Assembly: GCA_003994795.1 (NCBI GenBank)
Contig: AP018269.1
Coordinates: 4,923,677-4,987,676 of the forward strand
Origin: Cylindrospermum sp. NIES-4074
GTDB taxonomy: Bacteria; Cyanobacteriota; Cyanobacteriia; Cyanobacteriales; Nostocaceae
Direction: 5' to 3'
DNA length: 64,000 nt
In this document: piece by piece, positions 1 through 7,537 of the stretch
How the letters are laid out: each line of letters opens with the position of its first letter
Numbering within the stretch: the stretch's first letter is position 1
Made by a program: the position numbers and the translations under genes
The notes under the pieces: model-generated
The model's input: only the letters and a program-made list of their open reading frames with translations
The model's database searches: none
What the model was told of the DNA's origin: nothing

Positions 1-349
1 AAAGCCTTGCGGCTATGGTAGAAATCAACCGACTTCCTAAACCTTGGCCCTGGTAGTGCTTGAGGATATAAATAGCATACACCTCACCAGAATTTAGGCG
101 ATCGCTATTCCGCTCCTTCCCTCCACTAGCAAAACCAACTATTTGCCCAATTTCATCCTCAACAACATAGGTGAAAGCATCATCAGCCTGATTGCTGAGA
201 ATTTTTACCCATCTTTGCTCTCGTTCCTCATAAGATAGATTAGCCAGAAACTCATCTGGCATGATTTTTTGATAAGTTGTCCGCCAAGCTTCTATATGCA
301 CCTTAGCAATTGCTGAAGTATCATCTAAGTTAGCTTCGCGGATGATCAC
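1..349 (-). CDS. GNAT family N-acetyltransferase, 3' end outside window
   Basis: Reading the minus strand from a GTG at 349 gives an open frame of 116 codons that runs off the left edge. A GGAG Shine-Dalgarno lies a few bases upstream and an in-frame stop precedes it, so this start is well supported. The N-terminus (VIIREANLDDTSAIAKVH) and the later acetyl-CoA binding loop (a QGQGLGSRL segment after YAIYIL) are typical of the GNAT fold, where Q/R-x-x-G-x-G/A holds the pyrophosphate of acetyl-CoA. The substrate cannot be told; small-molecule or ribosomal-protein acetylation are both possible. The C-terminal strands lie outside the window. Confidence 0.85.
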   Translation of the reverse strand, partial: MIIREANLDDTSAIAKVHIEAWRTTYQKIMPDEFLANLSYEEREQRWVKILSNQADDAFTYVVEDEIGQIVGFASGGKERNSDRLNSGEVYAIYILKHYQGQGLGSRLISTIAARL

Positions 350-393
350 AATCTATCTCCTCACCAGACTTCATTTATTACTTAAATCACAAT

Positions 394-1209
394 TTATACT
401 TCTTCCTCTTCTGGCAAGGGAAAGATTTCTCCAGCCAAGTAAGCCGGAAATTGCTTTTGGAACTTTAGCCACGAAGTCATATCTTGACCCTCAATAAAGG
501 CTTTTGGCGCTTGCTTATACAGACCCATACGGGTATTAATTTCCGCTTGCAGTAGGGGAGGTAAATCCGTAAAACTATTAACCTTGCTGCCAGTAGCGCT
601 ATAAATTAAATGACCGTTGCGATCGCCCATTTTCATCCAAGGCAACCACGGGCCAATTCTATCCCAACTCAGCTTTAATTGCGTCACTGAAGGGATATCT
701 GAGTTAACTAAATCTGCTGTAGGGACAGTAATCTTAAACAATTCCGCCGCTTGATAAAATGGATTTGGGCTGTATTCAGCAAACTGCTCATCTTCTGCTA
801 AAGGATTGGGATAAGAAGGAAAAATATCAAACACAAAGGTAGTGCTATCACCTTCAATTTGGGCAGGAAATTTACCTTTAAACTTTCCTTGTACAGGACT
901 ATTTGCTACGTGCATTACCGTTATGGTTTCCTCTGTCCAAGGATTTTCCCATTTGTGCAATATCTCTTCTGTTTCTGGGTTTAGATAATAAGTCAATTCC
1001 CTAGAAGTAAAATCCCAGCTACCCTCAGCAGTCGCAATACACCGACTCACGCTCATGCCCACAATTTTAAACAGAAGTTTCCGCTTTTCACCAGGGACAA
1101 AACTATAAATTTTACCATTCCAAATTAGGAAAGTGGATTCGCTAGCATCGAGGGAAGAACGAGTTTTCACCCATTGTTGAGCATCAACTTCTTGGTTTTG
1201 AACTACCAT
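394..1209 (-). CDS. DUF1838 family protein
   Basis: A 271-residue soluble protein. I chose the ATG at 1209 because an AAGGAG ribosome site sits 7 bases upstream; the frame stays open to 1236 but without such a signal. The central part has the pattern of the DUF1838 family: a line about tetrapyrrole-free beta strands followed by a HKWENPWTEE segment, and a Trp/Pro-rich C-terminal half (GPWLPWMKMG). Family members occur in cyanobacteria and proteobacteria; no biochemical role is known to me. There is no signal peptide or membrane segment. It follows the acetyltransferase on the same strand with a 45-base gap counted from that gene's start, but is transcribed towards it, so the two may be co-transcribed. 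Family call is from memory of its motif, function unknown. Confidence 0.7.
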   Translation of the reverse strand: MVVQNQEVDAQQWVKTRSSLDASESTFLIWNGKIYSFVPGEKRKLLFKIVGMSVSRCIATAEGSWDFTSRELTYYLNPETEEILHKWENPWTEETITVMHVANSPVQGKFKGKFPAQIEGDSTTFVFDIFPSYPNPLAEDEQFAEYSPNPFYQAAELFKITVPTADLVNSDIPSVTQLKLSWDRIGPWLPWMKMGDRNGHLIYSATGSKVNSFTDLPPLLQAEINTRMGLYKQAPKAFIEGQDMTSWLKFQKQFPAYLAGEIFPLPEEEEV

Positions 1210-1327
1210 CCAGTTTCTCCTTATTAAACTTGACAAAAAAGGGATTTAAGGGTGTGAGTGTAAGAAGAATATATTTTACAGCGATTTTCAGGTAAATAGA
1301 CCACGCGGTAGGGAACATTGCTCATGA

Positions 1328-1522
1328 GTGTCAACTTAAGGTGAAACTCATGTCCCGCAAGGAACTGAAGTTCCTTGCTAATAACAAAAGTCATCTCAAG
1401 ATGACTAAATATCCCGAAAAATCTTTAGTCTACTTCAGTAGACTTTGGCTATTAGCCTGGAAATGAATTTCCAGGCGGGTGTGTAAGCCAAAGGACAAAG
1501 GATTTCTAGCTTAAGTTGACAC
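1328..1522. mobile_element. MITE-like element with 13-bp terminal inverted repeats and four hairpins
   Basis: The ends are a perfect 13-bp inverted repeat, GTGTCAACTTAAG at 1328-1340 and its complement at 1510-1522. Between them lie four hairpins in a row: 1357-1378 (9-bp stem, TGAA loop), 1390-1405, 1427-1444 (7-bp stem, TTCA loop) and 1455-1476 (9-bp stem, TGAA loop). No coding frame is convincing. This is the anatomy of a non-autonomous element, or of a structured RNA gene that is carried by one. I see no clean target-site duplication. Confidence 0.7.
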
Positions 1523-1777
1523 CAATGATCATTGCTGTGCCCCTACGACAAATGTGGTTCAAATAGATGAAAACTGCTGTAACTAAGTGATTTCCAAATA
1601 ATACCAAAACTATATAACGAATGCGATCGCCTCCGGCGGGCGGGTACGCCATCGCACATTTCGTCTCAAAACAACTTGAGAGCAGACAAAATGCTTTTAA
1701 CATCATCTGTTCAGCCATTAAGGGGAAGTTAACAAGTATATATCCTAGCCTTAACTATTATTATCTGTATAAAAGGA

Positions 1778-1783
1778 TATAAT
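1778..1783 (+). promoter_or_regulatory. Candidate -10 box for the first eCIS gene
   Basis: TATAAT matches the sigma-70 consensus and lies 83 bases before the ATG at 1866. No matching -35 hexamer is seen at normal spacing, so this is only a candidate. Confidence 0.3.
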
Positions 1784-1865
1784 TTCAGTCGAGAAAATTT
1801 CAGAAAAAATCCTTAGGATTAGAAGCTCACTGGCTAACTATACCCTCATCTATTGAGAATTTACC

Positions 1866-3371
1866 ATGCGCCTTCTCCAACCCAAGCCTACCACCATTTC
1901 CACCTTCATCCCCCCTACCAACTTGCCCCTGACAGCCAGGAATACACCAGCTTCCAGGTTAGCAGCTCTACAAGCGAGAAGCGATCGCAATCAGGTAGAT
2001 GACTTAAGTGCCGTTTCCCAAGTCCTCAAAGCCCAATATAAGCGGCAGCAAGCATCAAAACTGCAAGCCGAAACCCTCCCCGAAGAAGAGGAAAAGCAAG
2101 GCAAACTAGCACACCAAGCATCAAAGCTACAAGCCGAAACCCTGCCCGAAGAAGAAGAAAAGCAAGGCAAATCAGCACACCAAGCATCAAAACTGCAAGC
2201 CGAAACCCTGCCCGAAGAAGAGGAGAAGCAAGGCAAATCAGCACACCAAGGATCTAAATTACAGTTCCGACAGGTACAGGGTAAAGAAGATTGGCAAAAG
2301 CGAGCAAATCCTGCTGCAATATTCAGTGGTAGCGGTAATTCTTTATCTGCCAGCTTAATGGCCAAATATGAGCGTCTCATGCCCGGAGTTAGCTTAGGTC
2401 ACGTTAAAGTATTTCAAGGGGCATCAGTAGATGCAAGCCTTGCCCAAGCAGGCTTACAGGGATTGACAGATGGCACACAAATTGCTGTTTCCAGTCAAGC
2501 CCAGTCTGGTACTCTAGAGCATGAACTAGGGCACGTAGCCCAGCGACAAACACCAGGTTTCAACCTGAATGAAGGCAGTCGAGAAGGCTATGAACAGAAT
2601 GCTGACCAAATTTCTGCCCGTCTTGTCAGTAATCAGCCTGTAAGCCAGTTTCAAGGTTTAGCTAAAGGAAAACGAGCACTTGGCAGCGGTTCACATTCTC
2701 ATAGTGTTTTAGCAGCTAAGTGTACAGAGTGTGAAAAAGAGCAAGCTAAACCAGACTTAAAACTGGCAAAAACTATTTCTATCTCTGGTAAAGGACAATT
2801 ACAAGCATTTCCTGCCTTCACACAGCAGTATTGGACGGAATACTTAAGTTGTTACGCTAACATTGCAGCTGTTGTATTTGGAACTGCTCTAAGCTTGATG
2901 AAGGAATGTGGTGCCCAGGCCGCTCAAGCTATAGGTAGTGCTTTGTTGAGTGCTGCTGCATGGTTCAAAGATAGGACAGGAAACTTCTTTGCTGGCTTGG
3001 CCGCGTTTGTAGAGTCTTTGGGAATGGCTGTATCGGCACTTAAGTCTACAATTTTAACACTAGTCATCTGTGCAGTAACCGTTATGGCCTTGATTGTCGG
3101 TCTATTGACGGCAATTTGGTGTCTGATCTCAGCGACAATAAGATCCATAGAGAAGGCAAACAGAAAACTGCAAGAAGCAAAAGATCAGCAAGAGCGGCAG
3201 CGCTTACAGCAAGATATCCAAAACCTCCAACAAAATCAACAAAGACTACAACAGCAACACCAAGACTTGCAGCAAACTCAGCAAACCCTGCTGAACGAAG
3301 TCAACAGACAGCGTAGTCAGCAAGGTAAACAGCCCTGTGGAGTTAATGGTAGTCAGCTTGTTTGCCCTTAG
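1866..3371 (+). CDS. eCIS core-domain (DUF4157) protein, probable injection-system cargo
   Basis: 501 residues. Residues 1-62 form a leader shared with the protein at 5841. Residues 63-128 are three near-perfect 22-residue repeats (ASKLQAETLPEEEEKQGK plus a 4-residue tail) and a fourth broken one. Residues about 158-253 are the DUF4157 or 'eCIS core' domain, with the zinc-protease-like HELGH at 219-223. A CxxC lies at 286-289. A hydrophobic segment at about 393-422 can span or insert in a membrane, and residues 426-482 are a Gln-rich coiled coil. DUF4157 proteins are typically effectors or baseplate-associated proteins of contractile injection systems, so I infer that this is a cargo whose C-terminal half acts on membranes. 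Catalysis by HELGH is not proven for the family. Confidence 0.85.
   Translation: MRLLQPKPTTISTFIPPTNLPLTARNTPASRLAALQARSDRNQVDDLSAVSQVLKAQYKRQQASKLQAETLPEEEEKQGKLAHQASKLQAETLPEEEEKQGKSAHQASKLQAETLPEEEEKQGKSAHQGSKLQFRQVQGKEDWQKRANPAAIFSGSGNSLSASLMAKYERLMPGVSLGHVKVFQGASVDASLAQAGLQGLTDGTQIAVSSQAQSGTLEHELGHVAQRQTPGFNLNEGSREGYEQNADQISARLVSNQPVSQFQGLAKGKRALGSGSHSHSVLAAKCTECEKEQAKPDLKLAKTISISGKGQLQAFPAFTQQYWTEYLSCYANIAAVVFGTALSLMKECGAQAAQAIGSALLSAAAWFKDRTGNFFAGLAAFVESLGMAVSALKSTILTLVICAVTVMALIVGLLTAIWCLISATIRSIEKANRKLQEAKDQQERQRLQQDIQNLQQNQQRLQQQHQDLQQTQQTLLNEVNRQRSQQGKQPCGVNGSQLVCP
2054..2249 (+). repeat. Three 66-bp in-frame coding repeats
   Basis: Three direct copies of a 66-base unit encode 22-residue acidic repeats. 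They differ at only a few third-position bases (for example gaagaagag against gaagaggag), which points to recent expansion. The related gene at 5841 has only one copy of the unit. Confidence 0.85.
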
Positions 3372-3434
3372 TAAATAATATTTTTGAGAGCAACACGAAA
3401 AAGTGAGATTAAGTAGAAGGCCAGAAGGAAGAAG

Positions 3435-3451
3435 GGATAATATATTTATCC
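3435..3451 (+). terminator. Possible hairpin after the DUF4157 gene
   Basis: GGATAA and TTATCC form a 6-bp stem around TATAT, 64 bases after the stop codon. There is no clear T-run, so its role as a terminator is weakly supported. Confidence 0.25.
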
Positions 3452-3668
3452 TGCCAACTTCTGCCTTCCAGTTCTTGTAAAATGGAGAATAGTGTTGTTA
3501 TAGTTTGCCCTAAAAACTATATCAAGCGTGCATTTAGTTGACTTCCTAATAAGGAACTCATATATTCTTGGTACTTGCTGAATAAACTAATGATTTTAGA
3601 CAAGATTTCGCAGTTACAGCTACCAATTAATACTTCAAATCAGCAACACTATTTTTTGGGTATCTGAG

Positions 3669-5666
3669 ATGAGTTACTGCTTTAATCCTAACTGCCAAGA
3701 ACCCCAAAATCCCCCCGAAAGTTTAGTGTGTCAAAATTGTGGTTTACCTCTTTTGCTGAATCATGCAAATACTTCAGTTTATCGAGGACTCAAACTAATT
3801 GGTCAAGGTGGTTTTGGCAGAACTTTTTTAGCAGTAGATGAATCTCAACCATTAAAACCCCGTTGTGCAATCAAGCAGTTTTTTGCTCTCAACTCTAATT
3901 TTGTCACTCCTGAAATTAAAGCTAAACTGATTAATTCTGAAGTAGAACAACTCCAAAGACTAGACTCTCATCCAGGCATTCCTAAATTTTTGGGATACTT
4001 GGAGCAAGATGGCAATCATTACTTAATTCAAGAGTTTATTGATGGAGTAAATCTGGCAGAAGAACTAGCTGAAACAGGTAACTTTGACGAAGCTAAAATT
4101 CGTCAGGTACTGCAAAGTATTTTGAGTGTCTTGGATTTTATTCATTCCCAACAAGTAATTCACCGTGATATCAAACCAGAAAATATTATTCGTCGTCGAA
4201 GTGATGACCAACTAATTCTAGTTGATTTTGGAGCAGCTAAATTTGTCACCGGAGCCAACTTAGCTCAAACTGGAACAGTAATTGGTAGTCCCAAATATGC
4301 AGCACCAGAACAGGTATTTGGTAAAGCATCTTTCTCTAGTGATATTTACGGTTTAGGGGTTACTTGTATTTTCCTGCTCACTGGTACAGACCCTTTTGAA
4401 TTGTACTCATTTGCAGAAGACCGCTGGGTTTGGCAGGATTATTTACCTTCTCCTGTGAGTTCTTCTTTGAGTCGCATTCTAGACAAAATGATTAGTAGGG
4501 CAATCAATCAACGCTATCAATCAGCTGCGGCTGTGATGGCTGATTTAGAAACAGGTTTAATCTCAGTTGCTAATAATGAAAATACTCTATTAGCTACTGT
4601 CGCTAATCAACCATCAAATGTTATCTTATCAATATCAAAAACAGGCTTACAACCTCAACCTGACAAATGGAACTGTATTCTAGACTTGGAGACAAATATA
4701 TTCTCACCAGGTTACACTACAATTGATTTGAGTGCCGATGGAAAAATACTAGCTATTGCTGGCAGAGATTGTGCTGAAGTATGGCGTTTGGATACTCAAA
4801 CACTAGTTTCTAGTTTTGAGGTGAGAAATGCAAAGATTTCTATGAGTTCTGATGGACAGATATTAGTTAGTAATAATATTGTACTTCAAGAGACAGATGG
4901 GCCTGGTACCAAGGTATGGCATATACCTAGTAAAAACTTAATTCGTGGTTTAGAGACCAATTTGTTAGTGAGCCAGTCTATGAGCCTGAGTCCTGATTGT
5001 CGTACTCTAGCATTTGGTGGTGTGGGGGGGAGAATTCATATTTGGGATTTATCGACAGGAAAACGGCTGCATAAAATCTCTGGACATAGAGGTTGGTTTA
5101 AGTTTTTCCCTGCTGTCCACAGTCTAATTTATTTACCTAAATCCGTCCGAATGCCTGAGTTAACTGCACTGCTAGAAATTAACAAAACTACGATTCAACC
5201 ATCAGCCTCTAATCAGCTTTTAGCTAGTGCCAGTTTTGATAAAACTATCAAGATTTGGGATATTGATACCGGAAAATTGCTGAGAACTTTTTCACATCCT
5301 TCTACAACAATCGCTGTGACTCCTGATGGCAAAATGCTAGTGAGTGGTTCCTCAGATAAAACTATTAAATTCTGGGATTTATATAGTGGTGAATTAGTGC
5401 GAACTTTCTCTGTTCCTGGTATGGTATCCAAGATAGTTATAAGTCCAGATGGACAAACTTTAGTAGCAGGTGGTGGAGATAATAAGGAGGGTGCAATGTT
5501 GGTAATTTTAGACATAGTGACAGGAAATATCCTCGCTAATTTGGAGGGACATCAAACCAGAGTATGTGGTTTAAAGATGAGCAGTGATGGCAAGGTCTTG
5601 GTGAGTCAAGGTGGAAAGGTTGAAGTCAATTCAAACTCTCAATTAAAAATCTGGCAACTCTATTAG
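3669..5666 (+). CDS. Ser/Thr protein kinase with zinc ribbon and WD40 repeats
   Basis: 665 residues. An N-terminal zinc ribbon has paired cysteines at 4, 9, 21 and 24. The kinase domain spans about 38-295 with a glycine loop (GQGGFG, 45-50), the ATP-binding lysine K69 in CAIK, the catalytic HRD (HRDIKPEN, D167) and DFG (D186). Residues about 340-665 are WD40 repeats, seen as repeated SxDGxxLxSGSxDKTIKxWD patterns. This Hanks-type kinase with beta-propeller is a common cyanobacterial architecture; no transmembrane segment is evident. It sits between two proteins that share a cargo leader, so it may control assembly or firing of the injection system, but it could be an unrelated neighbour. All catalytic residues are present, so it should be active. 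Confidence 0.9.
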   Translation: MSYCFNPNCQEPQNPPESLVCQNCGLPLLLNHANTSVYRGLKLIGQGGFGRTFLAVDESQPLKPRCAIKQFFALNSNFVTPEIKAKLINSEVEQLQRLDSHPGIPKFLGYLEQDGNHYLIQEFIDGVNLAEELAETGNFDEAKIRQVLQSILSVLDFIHSQQVIHRDIKPENIIRRRSDDQLILVDFGAAKFVTGANLAQTGTVIGSPKYAAPEQVFGKASFSSDIYGLGVTCIFLLTGTDPFELYSFAEDRWVWQDYLPSPVSSSLSRILDKMISRAINQRYQSAAAVMADLETGLISVANNENTLLATVANQPSNVILSISKTGLQPQPDKWNCILDLETNIFSPGYTTIDLSADGKILAIAGRDCAEVWRLDTQTLVSSFEVRNAKISMSSDGQILVSNNIVLQETDGPGTKVWHIPSKNLIRGLETNLLVSQSMSLSPDCRTLAFGGVGGRIHIWDLSTGKRLHKISGHRGWFKFFPAVHSLIYLPKSVRMPELTALLEINKTTIQPSASNQLLASASFDKTIKIWDIDTGKLLRTFSHPSTTIAVTPDGKMLVSGSSDKTIKFWDLYSGELVRTFSVPGMVSKIVISPDGQTLVAGGGDNKEGAMLVILDIVTGNILANLEGHQTRVCGLKMSSDGKVLVSQGGKVEVNSNSQLKIWQLY

Positions 5667-5840
5667 TTATGTGTTCGTAATAGGCAAAAAACTTTATCAT
5701 TAAAAATCCTTGCTTTAATCATTGAATGTCGGATAGAATTACGTTGGTTATTTGATGATTTTTCGCTTGATATTCCTGGTACTAAAAAATCAAGAGTTAA
5801 CAGTTTCACTAGATAATTATGTAGGATTTAACAATCCATC

Positions 5841-6740
5841 ATGCGCGATCGCCTACTAAAACCCGCTTCTACTTTTATCCCACCTACCAGCAATACTCTA
5901 GTAGCCAGAGGTACACCAGCATCCAGGCTGGCATATCTACAAGCTAGAGCTGATCGCAATAAGGTAGACGACTTAAGCGTCGTTTCCCAAGTCCTCAAAG
6001 CCCAATATAAGCGGCAGCAAGCATCTAAACTGCAAGCCGAAACCCTGCCCGAAGAAGAAAAACAAGGAAGACTAGCACAGGCAAAATGTATTGGGTGTAA
6101 TAAATCACAGTTCCAACTAGGATCAACAGCAAAAACTGTTAGTACATCCGGTCAGGAACGACTTCAGGCTCTCGCTTTAGTAACAGATCAAAGTGCCTTG
6201 AAAAGGCAAGAGCAGCTTCCTGTAGAACATGAAGGGCAGTACTCTGCTAAAAGCCTTGTGGGGCCAGCTATTGCTGGAATAATTTGCGGAGCTATTGCTG
6301 GAATAGCAGCTGGTGGTGCAGCAACATTCGTTTTGCCTGGTTTTGGAACCGTTACCTTTGGCGCCGCTGCTGCTATTGAGGCGGCCGCATGGTGTGCTAT
6401 TGGTGGAGCCATTGCCGAGGAGGCGCTGACATTACTTGTAAAGCAAGTTTTACAATCTAGACGAGCTAGACAAGTTGAATCAGAAGGTGAGGATGAAAGT
6501 GAAGAAAAGCCATCTAAAAAGGATTGTAATACTGCGAAAAAACTCTTGAGGGATTATGAGCGGCTTGCAGAAAAGATAGGCTCGAAACTTACTCCCAAGA
6601 GGATTGGTGAGTTAAATGAAAAACGAGATGCAGGAATAATCACATCTTATGATTTACCAGGTGGAATACAAAAAGAATTTCCAGGTAAACTTAAGGGTAA
6701 GACGCTGAAGGAAATTGAGCAGTTATGTGGTAAGTCCTAA
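5841..6740 (+). CDS. Probable eCIS cargo with shared leader and C-terminal toxin-like domain
   Basis: 299 residues. Residues 4-79 match the leader of the protein at 1866 almost residue for residue, including one copy of the acidic repeat, and a CxxC follows at 83-86. There is no DUF4157 domain. Residues about 138-200 are a Gly/Ala-rich hydrophobic segment with glycine-zipper spacing (GxxxG), as in pore-forming or translocation segments of polymorphic toxins. Residues 228-299 form a compact basic C-terminal domain (RDYERLAEK...DLPGGIQKEF...EIEQLC) that I do not recognise. The next gene starts 20 bases downstream. Leader + hydrophobic middle + variable tail + adjacent small gene is the pattern of a toxin with its immunity protein; the toxic activity is an inference. 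Confidence 0.65.
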   Translation: MRDRLLKPASTFIPPTSNTLVARGTPASRLAYLQARADRNKVDDLSVVSQVLKAQYKRQQASKLQAETLPEEEKQGRLAQAKCIGCNKSQFQLGSTAKTVSTSGQERLQALALVTDQSALKRQEQLPVEHEGQYSAKSLVGPAIAGIICGAIAGIAAGGAATFVLPGFGTVTFGAAAAIEAAAWCAIGGAIAEEALTLLVKQVLQSRRARQVESEGEDESEEKPSKKDCNTAKKLLRDYERLAEKIGSKLTPKRIGELNEKRDAGIITSYDLPGGIQKEFPGKLKGKTLKEIEQLCGKS

Positions 6741-6760
6741 TCACAATTTATAAGAAGTAT

Positions 6761-7366
6761 ATGAGTTTTTACCCAGAGCTTGATGGTCTTAATCTAGTTG
6801 AACTAATTGAATGTTTCCAACATTCATACTTGGAAAATGAGGAGAGTTCTGTATATTATGATGAAGCAGCAATGCTCATCCGGCAGCAAGGTGAAGCAGG
6901 AATTGCCTTCTTGTTCGGACAGATTGAAAAGGCTAATTCAGTTCAGTTAAAAGGTATACTCCTGGCTTTGACTTTTCCTCCTCCAGTCGAAAATCCCCTG
7001 CTGCGATCGCTACTTTTGACTTACCTTCGAGATGATCGGCCTCTGATAATAGCAGAAGCGATTGACGGATTGAGAATGCTTGGTGCAAAAGATACTGTTG
7101 ATATAGTGCTGCCTTTACATATTCATCCAGATCCTTATGTGAGAGGTAGTGTCTTACGTTTTATGAGTCGCCTCTATCCAAACTCCTCACAACCATTGCT
7201 GATAGAAGCTCTTCAAGATCCTGATTACATTGTGAGAGAAAATGCCATTGATGAATTAGATGATTTGGGAGCCGTTGAAGCTGTGGCAAATATCCGTCCA
7301 CTACTTACTGATTCTCATCCCCATGTTCGACAAGCTGCTGAGACAGCAATTCAGAATTTAGCCTGA
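6761..7366 (+). CDS. HEAT-repeat protein, candidate immunity protein
   Basis: 201 residues, all helical and acidic. Residues about 85-200 contain three to four HEAT repeats with the usual pattern of a D-P turn and following V/R-x-x-A (DPDYIVRENAIDEL, HPHVRQAAETAI). The gene begins 20 bases after the stop of the putative toxin gene and is surely co-transcribed with it. HEAT-repeat proteins act as protein-binding scaffolds; in polymorphic toxin loci small HEAT/ARM-like or SUKH-like proteins often bind and block the toxin. A phycobilin-lyase-like or other scaffold role is possible because cyanobacteria carry many HEAT proteins, but no lyase gene is near. Confidence 0.75.
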   Translation: MSFYPELDGLNLVELIECFQHSYLENEESSVYYDEAAMLIRQQGEAGIAFLFGQIEKANSVQLKGILLALTFPPPVENPLLRSLLLTYLRDDRPLIIAEAIDGLRMLGAKDTVDIVLPLHIHPDPYVRGSVLRFMSRLYPNSSQPLLIEALQDPDYIVRENAIDELDDLGAVEAVANIRPLLTDSHPHVRQAAETAIQNLA

Positions 7367-7537
7367 GATGTGCTTTTATTAATAGGACTGAGGAGCAACA
7401 GGATCGCATATCTCTCTCCTAAAAACTAGACCTGACATTAAGATAGATATATTGCTATTCAGGGGTGGTTAATCTATTAACTATTTTTAAGAGCCTCGTA
7501 AGTTCAGTAGTCGTAAATTATTTATGTACCTTGATTT

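Larger units (their letters stand above)
1240..1865. other. Intergenic region upstream of eCIS locus
   Basis: Apart from the hairpin element described separately, this 626-base gap holds a HIP1 site near 1624 inside a short GC-rich palindromic patch (1620-1660) and an AT-rich stretch before the first eCIS gene. A TATAAT hexamer at 1778-1783 is a candidate -10 box; no good -35 partner is visible at 17 bp. Confidence 0.5.

Noticed and set aside
1506-1718. 70-codon minus-strand frame
   Set aside because: No ribosome site, no family resemblance, and its end overlaps the terminal repeat of the hairpin element.
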